Below are positions 42,199 through 51,168 of a DNA stretch of 64,000 nt, piece by piece. The stretch covers positions 1 through 64,000 of the forward strand of contig CAJMFH010000013.1 of assembly GCA_905212635.1 (NCBI GenBank), given 5' to 3'. Position numbers and translations under genes: made by a program. The stretch is from an uncultured Lachnoclostridium sp. (GTDB lineage: Bacteria; Bacillota; Clostridia; Lachnospirales; Lachnospiraceae). How positions within the stretch are numbered: the stretch's first letter is position 1; every line of letters begins with the position of its first letter. The notes under the pieces were generated by a model. The model made no database searches and was not told the origin of the DNA. It saw only the letters and a program-made list of their open reading frames with translations.

Positions 42199-43026
42199 AT
42201 GGACAGAAAAGGATTGTTTTCCATAGGAGAAGTATCAAAACTTTTTCATATCAGTGTCAGCAGTCTGCGGCATTATGAAAATGTGGGACTGCTTCATCCG
42301 GAATATACATCACCGGACACCGGATATCGTTATTATGGAACGGAACAATTTGAGGTACTTAATACCATCCGGTATTTAAGAGCATTGGATATGCCATTGA
42401 CAGAAATAGAGGACTTTCTGAAAAACAGAGATATAAGTAAAATAGAAGAAAAACTGATGCAGCAAAAAAAGATTGTCTTGGAAAAACAGCGGGAATTAAA
42501 ACGCATTGAACAAAAAATAAATCATCGTTTAGATGGGTTATCAGAAGCACAAAATATGCCATTAGATACTGTCACATTAGAACGGTCTCCGGCGAGTCGT
42601 ATTGTATGGATGGATGCGCCACTGAAAATAGTAGATTCACAGGATATGGAAGCTCCTATTAGAAAGCTGGATCAGTCTCAGGCAGAGGCGGTTGTATTTC
42701 TTGGCAAAGTGGGACTTGGAATCTCGTCAGAGCATTTGCAGGCGGCTGAATACAAAAAATATGATGGTATTTTTTTAATATTGGATGAAGAAGATATCTA
42801 TGATGGTGAGACAATGGATATGGCAGAGACATTATGCGTCCGTTTGTGTTTCCGGGGCAGCCATGCAGAAGCACCGGAACAGTATAAAAAAATACTGGAT
42901 TATATACAAAAACATCACATGAAAATTACTGGATTTTCCCGTGAGATTACACTTATCGATTATGGTATTACCAATGATCCGGAGAAATTTGTGACGCAAA
43001 TCTGTATTCCTGTAAAATGTGATTGA
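42199..43026 (+). CDS. MerR-family regulator with effector-binding domain
   Basis: The 275-residue protein has a winged helix MerR head (FSIGEVSKLFHISVSSLRHYENVGLLHPEYTSPDTGYRYY), a dimerisation coiled coil (about 85-115) and a C-terminal GyrI-like/BmrR-like ligand domain of about 150 residues. This is the layout of multidrug-sensing BmrR and TipA relatives. No Cys-based metal site is apparent. It is coupled to the MATE gene and presumably acts at the 19-bp-spacer promoter at 40591. Confidence 0.9.
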   Translation: MDRKGLFSIGEVSKLFHISVSSLRHYENVGLLHPEYTSPDTGYRYYGTEQFEVLNTIRYLRALDMPLTEIEDFLKNRDISKIEEKLMQQKKIVLEKQRELKRIEQKINHRLDGLSEAQNMPLDTVTLERSPASRIVWMDAPLKIVDSQDMEAPIRKLDQSQAEAVVFLGKVGLGISSEHLQAAEYKKYDGIFLILDEEDIYDGETMDMAETLCVRLCFRGSHAEAPEQYKKILDYIQKHHMKITGFSREITLIDYGITNDPEKFVTQICIPVKCD

Positions 43027-43053
43027 TTAAGAGTGAGGATATTTATTTTTCAC

Positions 43054-43082
43054 TTGACTTTTTGAAAAAAGACCCATATAAT
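43054..43082 (+). promoter_or_regulatory. Promoter before the second MATE gene
   Basis: TTGACT (43054-43059) and TATAAT (43077-43082) are 17 bases apart. A terminator hairpin begins about ten bases downstream, before the gene start at 43185. Confidence 0.75.
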
Positions 43083-43091
43083 ACTTTTTGA

Positions 43092-43137
43092 ACGAGTAGC
43101 AAACTAGCGTAAATCCAGTTTGACTACTCGTTTTTTT
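43092..43137 (+). terminator. Terminator or attenuator in the leader of the second MATE gene
   Basis: ACGAGTAGCAAACT (43092-43105) pairs with AGTTTGACTACTCGT (43117-43131), followed by seven T. Its location downstream of a good promoter suggests attenuation; alternatively it simply ends the MATE-MerR operon. A second hairpin (GTGTTGC and GCAACAC) follows at about 43138-43156. Confidence 0.85.
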
Positions 43138-43184
43138 GTGTTGCGAGGAGGCAACACATACATATTAGATAGGAGGATTTTAAA

Positions 43185-44549
43185 ATGGCGGAAAGTAATA
43201 AGATGAGGGAGATGCCGGTCAATAAACTCATGGTTCAGATGGGAATACCGATGATCTTATCGATGGCATTGCAGGCAGTCTACAATATTGTGGATAGTGC
43301 TTTTGTGGGAAATATGAAAGTGGGAAGTGAAGCGGCATTGAATGCGCTTACACTCGTATTTCCGGTTCAGATGTTGATGGTAGCAATTGGAATCGGAACC
43401 GGTGTGGGAACCAATGCGCTTCTGGCAAGAACGCTTGGAGAGGGAAATCGTAAAAAGGCTGCGAAAGTGGCAGGAAACAGTCTGTTTTTAGGAGCAATGA
43501 TTTATGTGCTATGTCTGTTGTTTGGAATTTTTGGTGTAAAAGCATACATTTCCTCGCAGACCGTCGATCCAGAAGTGATTTCAATGGGAACCAGTTATCT
43601 TAGAATATGTTGTGTCATTTCATTTGGAATTATTTTCTTTTCCTTATTTGAAAAATTGTTGCAGGCGACGGGGCGTTCTCTGTATTCTACCATTGGTCAG
43701 ATTGTGGGAGCGGTAGTAAATATTATTCTTGATCCGATTATGATCTATGGAATCGGACCGGTGCCTGAAATGGGCGTAGAAGGAGCTGCCTATGCAACGG
43801 TGATCGGGCAGGTCGCGTCTGCGGTGCTTTTGTTTATTTTTCATATAAAATTGAATAAAGAATTTGAACATGAAGCAAAGTATATGAAGCCGGATCGGGG
43901 AATTATCAAAGGAATTTATGTGATCGGACTTCCGGCAATTATTGCACAGGCACTTATGTCAATCATGGTTTATGTTATGAATTTGATTTTGAAGTTCAGT
44001 GCTTCTGCCCAGACCGCATACGGACTATTTTATAAAGTGCAGCAGTTTGTATTATTCTTAGCATTTGGACTGCGCGATGCCATTACACCGATTATCGCTT
44101 ATGCCTACGGAATGCAGAGCAAAAAGAGGATTCAGGATGGAATAAAATACGGACTGATGTATACGCTTGTACTTATGGTTATTGGTGTGATGATCACAGA
44201 AATTTTCCCTGGTGCATTTGCCACGTTATTTAATGCAGGACAGTCCAGAGAATATTTTATGAGCGCCATGCGGATTATCTCTATCAGTTTCCTTTTTGCG
44301 GGAATCAATATCGCGTATCAGGGAATTTATCAGGCATTGGATGGTGGAATGGAATCGCTTGTGATCTCACTGCTAAGACAGTTTCTTATCATCTTGCCAC
44401 TGGCAGGAATTTTCTCTGTTTTTGTCAGAAATGGTCAGATGGGAGTTTCGCTGATTTGGTGGGCATTTCCGATTACAGAGTTTATAGCGTGTCTCGTGGG
44501 ATATGTATTTTTAAAAAGGATTCGGAAGAATGTAGATAGTATAGAATGA
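43185..44549 (+). CDS. MATE-family efflux transporter
   Basis: The 454-residue exporter has 12 membrane helices. Typical segments are GIPMILSMALQAVYNIVDSAFVG, GIGTGVGTNALLARTLGEGNRKKA and the mid-protein GLPAIIAQALMSIMVY. It is more similar in style to the DinF/NorM-like MATE group than to the first MATE, so the two are not a recent duplication. TAGGAGGATTTTAAA precedes the ATG. Its leader contains an internal terminator, so expression may be conditional. Confidence 0.93.
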   Translation: MAESNKMREMPVNKLMVQMGIPMILSMALQAVYNIVDSAFVGNMKVGSEAALNALTLVFPVQMLMVAIGIGTGVGTNALLARTLGEGNRKKAAKVAGNSLFLGAMIYVLCLLFGIFGVKAYISSQTVDPEVISMGTSYLRICCVISFGIIFFSLFEKLLQATGRSLYSTIGQIVGAVVNIILDPIMIYGIGPVPEMGVEGAAYATVIGQVASAVLLFIFHIKLNKEFEHEAKYMKPDRGIIKGIYVIGLPAIIAQALMSIMVYVMNLILKFSASAQTAYGLFYKVQQFVLFLAFGLRDAITPIIAYAYGMQSKKRIQDGIKYGLMYTLVLMVIGVMITEIFPGAFATLFNAGQSREYFMSAMRIISISFLFAGINIAYQGIYQALDGGMESLVISLLRQFLIILPLAGIFSVFVRNGQMGVSLIWWAFPITEFIACLVGYVFLKRIRKNVDSIE

Positions 44550-44630
44550 TAAGAATAATAGAGACATTTTTGCACATACTACATTTCAAACAGCAGTCAT
44601 TCAATGACAAAAATTGGAATGGAGGAACTT

Positions 44631-46016
44631 ATGGAGCAGAATGTACGCCCTTTTGGATTAAGGGATAAAGCAGGTTATATGTTTGGCGATTTTGGAAACG
44701 ATTTTACTTTTATTTTGTCAAGCATGTTTTTGTTGAAATTTTATACAGATGTCATGGGAGTTCCCGCCGGAGTGGTCGGTATTATGATGATGGTAGCCCG
44801 CGTAGTGGATGCCTTTACCGACGTGGCGATGGGACAGATCGTGGATCGTACCAAACCGACAGAGCGCGGAAAATTTGTGATCTGGTTTCGGAGAATGTGC
44901 GGCCCGGTCGCCGTGGCATCTTTTTTGATGTATGCAAGCTGGTTTGCTCATATGCCGCTTGGATTTAAGATATTTTGGATGTTCTTTACGTATATTTTGT
45001 GGGGAAGTGTGTGTTATACCGGAATCAATATCCCATATGGCTCGATGGCATCGGCGATATCCGCAAATCCGTCGGATCGTGCGCAGTTGTCAAACTGGAG
45101 AACGATCGGCGCGTCGCTGGCGGGAACCGTAATCGGAGTCGTGATGCCGCTTGTCGTATATTATCAGGATGAAAATGGAAATAATGTGCTTTCCGGAACG
45201 CGCACGATGCTTGCTGCGCTGGTGTGTTCGATCGGAGCGGTGATCTGTTATCTGATCTGTTATGCCATGACGACAGAGAGGGTAAAAGTGGAGCAGACGA
45301 CGAGTCAGTTCCGTGTTTCGAAATTGATCTCCGGGATTGTGCATAACCGTGCCCTGATCGGAATTATTGTCAGTTCCATCTGTATGATTCTGGCACAGCT
45401 GACGCTCACCAATATGACAACGTATCTTTTTCCAAATTTTTACGGTAACATCCGCGCGCAGTCGCTATCCGGGCTGGCGGGAACAGTTATTACGTTGATC
45501 TGTGCTTCCTTTACCGTGCCGCTTTCGGCAAAACTGGGAAGGAAGGAACTGGGGATCGCAGCCGCTTTATTTGGGGCAGCAGTGCTATTTGTCACGAACT
45601 TTTTGAAATTGCAAAATGCATATGTATTTGTCGTATTTTATACCTTTGCGTATGTCGGCATCGCAATTTTTTCGCTGATTACGTGGGCAATGATTACGGA
45701 TGTCATCGACGATGCACAGGTTCATGACGGAAGGAGATCCGATGGAACGATTTATTCGGTCTATTCGTTTGCGCGAAAGGTAGGGCAGGCGGCATCTTCC
45801 GGCGTGGCGGGACTTCTCTTAAGCATCATTGGATATAGTCAGGCGACAGCATTTGAACCGTCCGTCGTCAATGGAATTTACCATATTACCTGTCTGGCAC
45901 CAGCCGTCGGTTTTGTACTCCTTGCCTTGTCATTGGCATTTTTGTATCCACTGGATCGGAAAAAAGTGCAGGAGAATGCACGGATTCTGGCAGAAAAGGA
46001 GAGCGAGGCAAAATGA
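44631..46016 (+). CDS. Glycoside-pentoside-hexuronide:cation symporter (MFS)
   Basis: The 461-residue transporter has 12 membrane helices and the GPH family signatures: LRDKAGYMFGDFGNDFTF at the N-terminus, ARVVDAFTDVAMGQIVDRT between helices 2 and 3, and MITDVIDDAQVHDGRRSDGTIYSVYSFARKVGQA late in the protein. It imports sugars with Na+ or H+. The start at 44631 has GGAGGA five bases upstream. It is the first gene of a cluster with HAD and GH3 enzymes, coupled by ATGA overlaps, so the substrate may be the GH3 substrate or product. Confidence 0.93.
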   Translation: MEQNVRPFGLRDKAGYMFGDFGNDFTFILSSMFLLKFYTDVMGVPAGVVGIMMMVARVVDAFTDVAMGQIVDRTKPTERGKFVIWFRRMCGPVAVASFLMYASWFAHMPLGFKIFWMFFTYILWGSVCYTGINIPYGSMASAISANPSDRAQLSNWRTIGASLAGTVIGVVMPLVVYYQDENGNNVLSGTRTMLAALVCSIGAVICYLICYAMTTERVKVEQTTSQFRVSKLISGIVHNRALIGIIVSSICMILAQLTLTNMTTYLFPNFYGNIRAQSLSGLAGTVITLICASFTVPLSAKLGRKELGIAAALFGAAVLFVTNFLKLQNAYVFVVFYTFAYVGIAIFSLITWAMITDVIDDAQVHDGRRSDGTIYSVYSFARKVGQAASSGVAGLLLSIIGYSQATAFEPSVVNGIYHITCLAPAVGFVLLALSLAFLYPLDRKKVQENARILAEKESEAK

Positions 46017-46840
46017 AAAACTATGCTTTTTGTGTGGATTCTGACGGCTGTGTCATGGATACGATGACACCGAAGCACCAGCTTTGTTTTGGCCCGGAAG
46101 CTGTCAAAATGTGGAACCTCATGCCGTGGGAAAAAGAAGCCGAAAAACGCTGGGAAGAGATTAATCTTTGGCAGGAAACAAGGGGAATCAACCGTTTTCA
46201 CGGAGTTTACAAATTTTTACAGGAATATAAAGATAAGATTGCTGAGGCGGACGAACTTCCCTTGTTGGAACATTGGCTTCAGACAACCGGCGAATATTCG
46301 GAGAGAGCACTGGAAGAGGAAGTGCAAAAGACCGGCTCGAAGCTATTGCAGCAGGTACTTGACTGGTCGGCAAAAGTAAATGAATCAATCGATCGGCTTC
46401 CGAAAGAGAAAACAAAGGTATTTACCGGGGCAAAAGATATTATTTCCAGAATTTGTAAAGAAACGAATGTTTATATTATTTCGTCTGCGAACCGGGAGGC
46501 GGTGTGCCGCGAATGGGAAGAGGCAGGTCTGTTAAACTATGTTACAGAGTGTATGACGCAGGAGAAGGGGACAAAGCGAGAATGCCTTAAAAAAGTGTGT
46601 GCATTCGGTTACGATCCGGCAAATGTTTTGATGGTTGGAGATGCACTGGGTGACAAAGAAAGTGCGGATGCCGCAGGAATCCCCTTTTTCCCGATTCTTG
46701 CCGGAAAGGAAGAAAAGTCCTGGCAGGAAGGAAGAGAAAACGCGTTTCCGGCATGGCTGAATGGAAACTATACCAAAGAGATGCAGCAAAAATATGAGAA
46801 TCATTTTTATCAAAATTTAGGAAGGGATGAAAGAAAATGA
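46013..46840 (+). CDS. HAD-superfamily hydrolase
   Basis: The 275-residue HAD phosphatase has motif I VDSDGCVMDT (nucleophile Asp, general acid Asp), motif II IISSANRE, Lys in EKGTKRECLKK and motif IV MVGDALGDKESA. A helical cap of about 100 residues lies between motifs I and II. Substrate is probably a sugar phosphate given the symporter and GH3 neighbours. Starts and stops overlap ATGA on both sides, so it is translated as part of a tight unit. Confidence 0.85.
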   Translation: MKNYAFCVDSDGCVMDTMTPKHQLCFGPEAVKMWNLMPWEKEAEKRWEEINLWQETRGINRFHGVYKFLQEYKDKIAEADELPLLEHWLQTTGEYSERALEEEVQKTGSKLLQQVLDWSAKVNESIDRLPKEKTKVFTGAKDIISRICKETNVYIISSANREAVCREWEEAGLLNYVTECMTQEKGTKRECLKKVCAFGYDPANVLMVGDALGDKESADAAGIPFFPILAGKEEKSWQEGRENAFPAWLNGNYTKEMQQKYENHFYQNLGRDERK

Positions 46841-48606
46841 ACATTGATCTGAGAGCAAATCCATTTTTTTTGACAGAAGAAGATTGTGACTGGGTTCACG
46901 AGACGATTGACGCGATGAGCGATGAAGAAAAAGTAGGGCAGTTATTTTTCCAATTGACCTCTTCACAAAAAGAGGAGGATCTGATCGAATTGATACAGAC
47001 GTATCATCTCGGAGGCTGCCGCTACAATCCGGCGCCGGCGCGAGAAGTATGGAAGCAGAACCGGATCTTGCAGGAAAACAGCAAGATTCCATTGTTTATC
47101 GCCTGTAATACAGAATCCGGTGGCGATGGTGCATGTACGGATGGAACGTATATCGGTAATGGCATGAAGATCGGAGCGACAGGAAACCACGATTATGCGG
47201 AAGACATGGGACGCATGGCAAATGCCGAAGCTGCGGCGATCGGATGTAATATGGCATTTGCGCCGGTCTGCGACATCTATTACAATCCGATGAATACGGA
47301 GATTTCGACAAGAGCTTTTTCCAATGATCCGGAGATGGTGAAAAAATGCAGCGTTGAATATGTAAGAGGAGCTCACCAGAATACGGATTTTGCCTGCGTG
47401 GCAAAACATTTTCCGGGAAATGGCGTGGATTACCGCGATGCCCATCTGTCTAATCATGTCAATGATTTCTCCCCAAAACACTGGGATGAGACGTATGGCA
47501 TGGTTTACAAGGAACTGATTGAAAATGGTGTTGAAGGCATTATGGGCGGTCATATTATGCTTCCGGAATATGTACGTGAACTTGCCCCGCAACTGCCGGA
47601 AGAGGAAGTGTGGATGCCCGCGACGCTGAATAAAACATTGATGACAACTCTTTTGCGGGATAAATTGGGATTTCAAGGTGTCGTAGTGACCGATGCTTCG
47701 CATATGGTAGCGATGACAAACCAGATGACGAGAAAAGAAATGCTTCCGCGTGCCATCAACGCCGGCTGCGATATGTTCCTGTTTTTCAATGATCCGCAGG
47801 AGGATTATCAGACGATGCTTACCGCCTATCAGAGAGGTGTGATCTCGGAAGAGCGGATGACGGAAGCCCTAACGAGAATCCTCGGAATTAAGGCACGTTT
47901 ACAGCTCCATAAAAAAAGTGCGGCAGAAATGGTTCCCGAGCAGGATACACTGGACAGAGTACTTGGAAATGAAGAATTTAAGAAGAAGCAGAGCGAGATC
48001 AGTGAAAAAAGTCTTACGCTTGTGAAATACAAAGACAAAGACGTGCTGCCAATTTCGCCGGAGAAATATAAAAAGGTAATGATCGTGCACATTAAAGGAC
48101 ATGAGACGGGGATGGTGGAACTCCTGAAATTGTGTGGCATGGAAGGAAAAAATCCCGCGGAGACGGTGAAAGAAAAATTATGTGAACGCGGATACGATGC
48201 GTATGTCTATGAAAGTCCGCTTGACCAGATGAAACAAAAGGCATTGAAGGGCGAAAAACCGGATCTGAACATTTATTTTGCCGGAAAGAACGCCATCTCC
48301 GAATTCCGCGAGCAGGCGGATCTTGTGATCACTCTTTGCGATGTGATGGCAGGCAGACCAAGCTTTGGAATGTCGAAAGGAGGCGGTGAAATTCCGTGGT
48401 ATGTATTTGAAGTACCCGTGATCGCGGTTGGATGCGGACAGCCGACGATGCTTTCCGATATTCCACAGGTGCGCACGTATATCAATATTTACGATGCCAA
48501 AGAAAATACACTGGAAAAACTGATCGAGGCACTTTCGAGCGGAGCGGATGCTTTTGTCGGAAAAGATCCGATTGATAGTTTTTGTGGACTACAGGATACG
48601 AAATGA
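46837..48606 (+). CDS. Glycoside hydrolase family 3, beta-N-acetylhexosaminidase-like
   Basis: Cytoplasmic GH3 of 589 residues, no signal peptide. The nucleophile is Asp286 in VVVTDASHM. The NagZ loop KHFPGHGxxxxDSH reads KHFPGNGVDYRDAH here, keeping the Asp201-His203 dyad used as acid/base by NagZ-type enzymes but with Asn195 in place of the first His. A C-terminal Rossmann-like domain of about 190 residues follows the barrel. It probably cleaves N-acetylhexosamine or related beta-linked sugars imported by the upstream symporter. Confidence 0.88.
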   Translation: MNIDLRANPFFLTEEDCDWVHETIDAMSDEEKVGQLFFQLTSSQKEEDLIELIQTYHLGGCRYNPAPAREVWKQNRILQENSKIPLFIACNTESGGDGACTDGTYIGNGMKIGATGNHDYAEDMGRMANAEAAAIGCNMAFAPVCDIYYNPMNTEISTRAFSNDPEMVKKCSVEYVRGAHQNTDFACVAKHFPGNGVDYRDAHLSNHVNDFSPKHWDETYGMVYKELIENGVEGIMGGHIMLPEYVRELAPQLPEEEVWMPATLNKTLMTTLLRDKLGFQGVVVTDASHMVAMTNQMTRKEMLPRAINAGCDMFLFFNDPQEDYQTMLTAYQRGVISEERMTEALTRILGIKARLQLHKKSAAEMVPEQDTLDRVLGNEEFKKKQSEISEKSLTLVKYKDKDVLPISPEKYKKVMIVHIKGHETGMVELLKLCGMEGKNPAETVKEKLCERGYDAYVYESPLDQMKQKALKGEKPDLNIYFAGKNAISEFREQADLVITLCDVMAGRPSFGMSKGGGEIPWYVFEVPVIAVGCGQPTMLSDIPQVRTYINIYDAKENTLEKLIEALSSGADAFVGKDPIDSFCGLQDTK

Positions 48607-48613
48607 CAATGTA

Positions 48614-48642
48614 TTGACATTCGTTTTCGAAAAGAGTAAGAT
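48614..48642 (+). promoter_or_regulatory. Promoter of the SGNH hydrolase gene
   Basis: TTGACA (48614-48619) and TAAGAT (48637-48642) are 17 bases apart. The spacer holds the 10-bp palindrome TTTTCGAAAA, a possible operator. Confidence 0.6.
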
Positions 48643-48676
48643 GGTGGATACGAAAGAATGAAACGGGGAATTGAGA

Positions 48677-49942
48677 ATGAAAAGGATAAGGTTATTTTGT
48701 TTTGGGGTGCTGGCTTGTATGCTTATTGTCATGGGCAGCGCCCCTCATAAAGTAAGTGCCGCTGCATTTAAAATCGGGGATTGGGAGTATCAGAGGATGG
48801 TTTCGGATTCTTTGGTCTCGACGGGAAATAATGCCCGTTTGAAGAAAGCACTCCAAAAAGCGCGAGAAGGAAAAGAAGTGACAATCGCATACCTCGGCGG
48901 TTCCATTACAGAAGGAGTGGGGGCAAGCCCGAATGAAAAATGTTATGCAGAGTTGTCTTGGAAAAAATTTACAAAAAAATATGCCACATTAGACAATGTG
49001 TCTTTCGTAAATGCCGGTATGAGCGGAACGCCGTCTCCTTTAGGCGCAATCCGTTATCATAGAGATGTAGAGAGTAAGATAAACGGAGGAAAAGGACCGG
49101 ATATTTTGTTTTTGGAATTTGCCGTGAACGACAAGGAGGAGTGTACTCAAGGGGGCGCCTATGAGGGATTGATACGCCGTGCATTGAAATCCGGAAGTGC
49201 GGTTGTTTTGATTTTTTCGGTATTCCGTGATAATTTCAATTTACAGGATACCTATATTCCTTATGGAAAATATTACGATCTTCCGATGATCAGTATCAAA
49301 GACGGTCTAAAATCACAGTTTGATCAACCGGGGTTTTCGGAATGGTTCTTTCATGATTACTGGCACCCAACCAACGCAGGACATGCCTTTATGGCAGACT
49401 GTATTGCCAATCTGCTGGAAAAGGTGGACTGGCAGATGCCGCAAAAAGATACTATGGAAGATGTTTCGAAGATAAAACCGTATAAAACAGATGCTTTTGA
49501 AATATTGAAAATGCTTACGACGCATAGCATAAAAAAGAGTAACACAGGGAAAAATCATGAGATTAAAAAAGTAAATGCCGGTGGATTTAAGACGAAGGAT
49601 GAAAGAACAGGGATTTTCCGGTTTAATGGAAAAGCGAAATTTCCTTACAGCTGGAAACACAAAAGAAAGAATTCCAACAAACCATTGAAGATAAAGGTGT
49701 ATTGTAATAAGTTTTTGGTCGTATACAAATTGTCGAAAAACAGTCATACCGGAAAAGCGGATATCGTTGTGGATGGGAAAAAAATAAAGACAGTAAGTGG
49801 CTACAATAAAGATGGATGGAACAATGCAAGGATTGTACTTGCTATCAATGAACAAAGCAAAAAAGTACATACCATTGAGATCCGGATGGCAAAGGGAAAC
49901 CGTAAAAAAGAGTTTACGGTTCTTGCCATGGGATATCATTAA
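48677..49942 (+). CDS. Secreted SGNH/GDSL-type hydrolase
   Basis: The 421-residue protein has a signal peptide (hydrophobic run ending near VSAAA, residues 5-29). The SGNH core shows block I AYLGGSITEGVG (nucleophile Ser76), block II GMSG, block III FLEFAVND and block V DYWHPTNAGH (Asp227, His230). The C-terminal about 130 residues form a beta-rich, Lys-rich domain of unknown type. It could be an esterase or deacetylase on polysaccharide. ATG 48677 follows a weak GGGGAA site. It converges with mntP, overlapping by four bases. Confidence 0.85.
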   Translation: MKRIRLFCFGVLACMLIVMGSAPHKVSAAAFKIGDWEYQRMVSDSLVSTGNNARLKKALQKAREGKEVTIAYLGGSITEGVGASPNEKCYAELSWKKFTKKYATLDNVSFVNAGMSGTPSPLGAIRYHRDVESKINGGKGPDILFLEFAVNDKEECTQGGAYEGLIRRALKSGSAVVLIFSVFRDNFNLQDTYIPYGKYYDLPMISIKDGLKSQFDQPGFSEWFFHDYWHPTNAGHAFMADCIANLLEKVDWQMPQKDTMEDVSKIKPYKTDAFEILKMLTTHSIKKSNTGKNHEIKKVNAGGFKTKDERTGIFRFNGKAKFPYSWKHKRKNSNKPLKIKVYCNKFLVVYKLSKNSHTGKADIVVDGKKIKTVSGYNKDGWNNARIVLAINEQSKKVHTIEIRMAKGNRKKEFTVLAMGYH

Positions 49943-50520
49943 AAATGTTCGATCAATATTTTAATACCGAGGCAGATTAAGATGATACCTCCGGTAATTT
50001 CAGCTTTTTTCTGATAACGTGTGCCAAATACATTTCCGATCTTTACACCGCCGACGGATATTAAAAATGTTGTGCAGGCGATCAAAAGGCATGCGAGAAG
50101 GGTATTGGCAGTGCGGTTCAAAGCACTTGTGATGACAACCGGGATACAGGAAAAGGTAATGCCGATTGCCAGGGCATCAATGCTTGTGGCAACTGCGAGA
50201 AAAAACATGGTTTTAAATCCAAATTCGGCATTGGCGTTATTTTCCTCTTCAGAAAGCGATTCGCGGATCATATTGGCACCAATCAATACTAAAAGGAAAA
50301 AGGCAATCCATGCAGAAAAGGTATCTACGTAATGTTCAAAACGGCTGCCGAGCAGATAGCCGGTAAGTGGCATAACGCCCTGAAAGATACCGAACCATGC
50401 GCCGACGATAAGGCATTTTGAAATAGTAAGTTTTGGGAGGGATAATCCCTTGCAAATCGATACGGCAAAAGCGTCCATAGATAGTCCGATGCCAAGAACT
50501 AAAATTGTTAATAAATCCAT
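49939..50520 (-). CDS. mntP: Manganese efflux pump MntP
   Basis: The 193-residue membrane protein has six helices in two homologous halves, each with the MntP metal-site pattern (GLSMDAFAVSICKG and ATSIDALAIGITFS, with conserved Asp). It exports Mn2+. GAGGAGAAAAAAT precedes the ATG. The yybP-ykoY Mn riboswitch often found before mntP is not recognisable here; instead repeats start about 30 bases upstream of the start codon. Confidence 0.95.
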   Translation of the reverse strand: MDLLTILVLGIGLSMDAFAVSICKGLSLPKLTISKCLIVGAWFGIFQGVMPLTGYLLGSRFEHYVDTFSAWIAFFLLVLIGANMIRESLSEEENNANAEFGFKTMFFLAVATSIDALAIGITFSCIPVVITSALNRTANTLLACLLIACTTFLISVGGVKIGNVFGTRYQKKAEITGGIILICLGIKILIEHF

Positions 50521-50551
50521 ATTTTTTCTCCTCTTTTAATAGAATTTTGTA

Positions 50552-50592
50552 ATAACTATTCAGAATTTTCATGTTTAGTCCTGAATAGTTAC
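50552..50592. repeat. 41-bp terminal-repeat remnant of the 193-bp element
   Basis: TAACTATTCAG and CCTGAATAGTTAC are separated by only 16 bases (AATTTTCATGTTTAGT). It seems to be an internally deleted element that keeps only its ends. It lies in the probable leader or promoter of mntP. Confidence 0.75.
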
Positions 50593-50602
50593 CAGTTTGG
50601 AA

Positions 50603-50794
50603 GTAACTATTCAGGCATCCACACCCTCTATTCGCATTTACGAACACTTCGTGTTCTTTCTCGCCTTTGTCAAGGCTAAAAATGCTCATATAGGAGTGGG
50701 GAGCCCTATTAGACCCAATGTTTGCCGATGAATGTCTCTTACGTGCAAGCACGACGATCCATTCATTGTCAAACATCGGTCCTGAATAGTTACC
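50603..50794 (+). mobile_element. 192-bp non-autonomous element, copy 3 (tandem unit A)
   Basis: Full-length element with GTAACTATTCAGG/CCTGAATAGTTAC ends, the GAACACTTCGTGTTC hairpin, the CTTACGTGCAAGCACG loop, and a stem CAATGTTTGCCGATGAATG/CATTCATTGTCAAACATCG that differs wholly in sequence from the stem in copies 1 and 2. A 10-base spacer (CAGTTTGAAA) separates it from unit B; a near copy (CAGTTTGGAA) precedes it. Confidence 0.9.
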
Positions 50795-50804
50795 AGTTTG
50801 AAAG

Positions 50805-50993
50805 TAACTATTCAGGCATCCCCACCCTCTATTCGCATTTACGAACACTTCGTGTTCTTTCTCGCCTTTGTCAAGGCTAAAAATGCTCATATAGGAGTGG
50901 GGAGCCCTATTAGGCCCAATGTTTGCCGATGATTGTCTCTTACGTGCAAGCACGACGATCCATTCATGTCAAACATCGGTCCTGAATAGTTAC
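50805..50993 (+). mobile_element. 189-bp non-autonomous element, copy 4 (tandem unit B)
   Basis: Nearly identical to unit A apart from a few substitutions and small deletions, including loss of a few bases in one arm of the long stem. The duplicated spacer suggests tandem duplication rather than independent insertion. No clear 8-bp target repeat flanks the A-B block. Confidence 0.9.
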
Positions 50994-50999
50994 CTTGAA

Positions 51000-51130
51000 A
51001 ATAAAAAAAGACACAAGTATGGCAAGCCATACATGAGTCTCGTTCATTAAGATATGCCAGACCACGAAGTGGACAGTATGTTGACATATCACACAAATTA
51101 AGTTTGTGCAAACTACTCCCTCACGAGTAG
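51000..51130. other. Intergenic block of short hairpins
   Basis: No convincing gene is seen. The block contains several small dyads (TATGGCAAGCCATA, CCACGAAGTGG, ACAAATTAAGTTTGT). It may be the degraded edge of a repeat or a structured RNA. Confidence 0.3.
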
Positions 51131-51168
51131 GTTAATGATAACAAAATATCAATAACATGTCAATAGAA

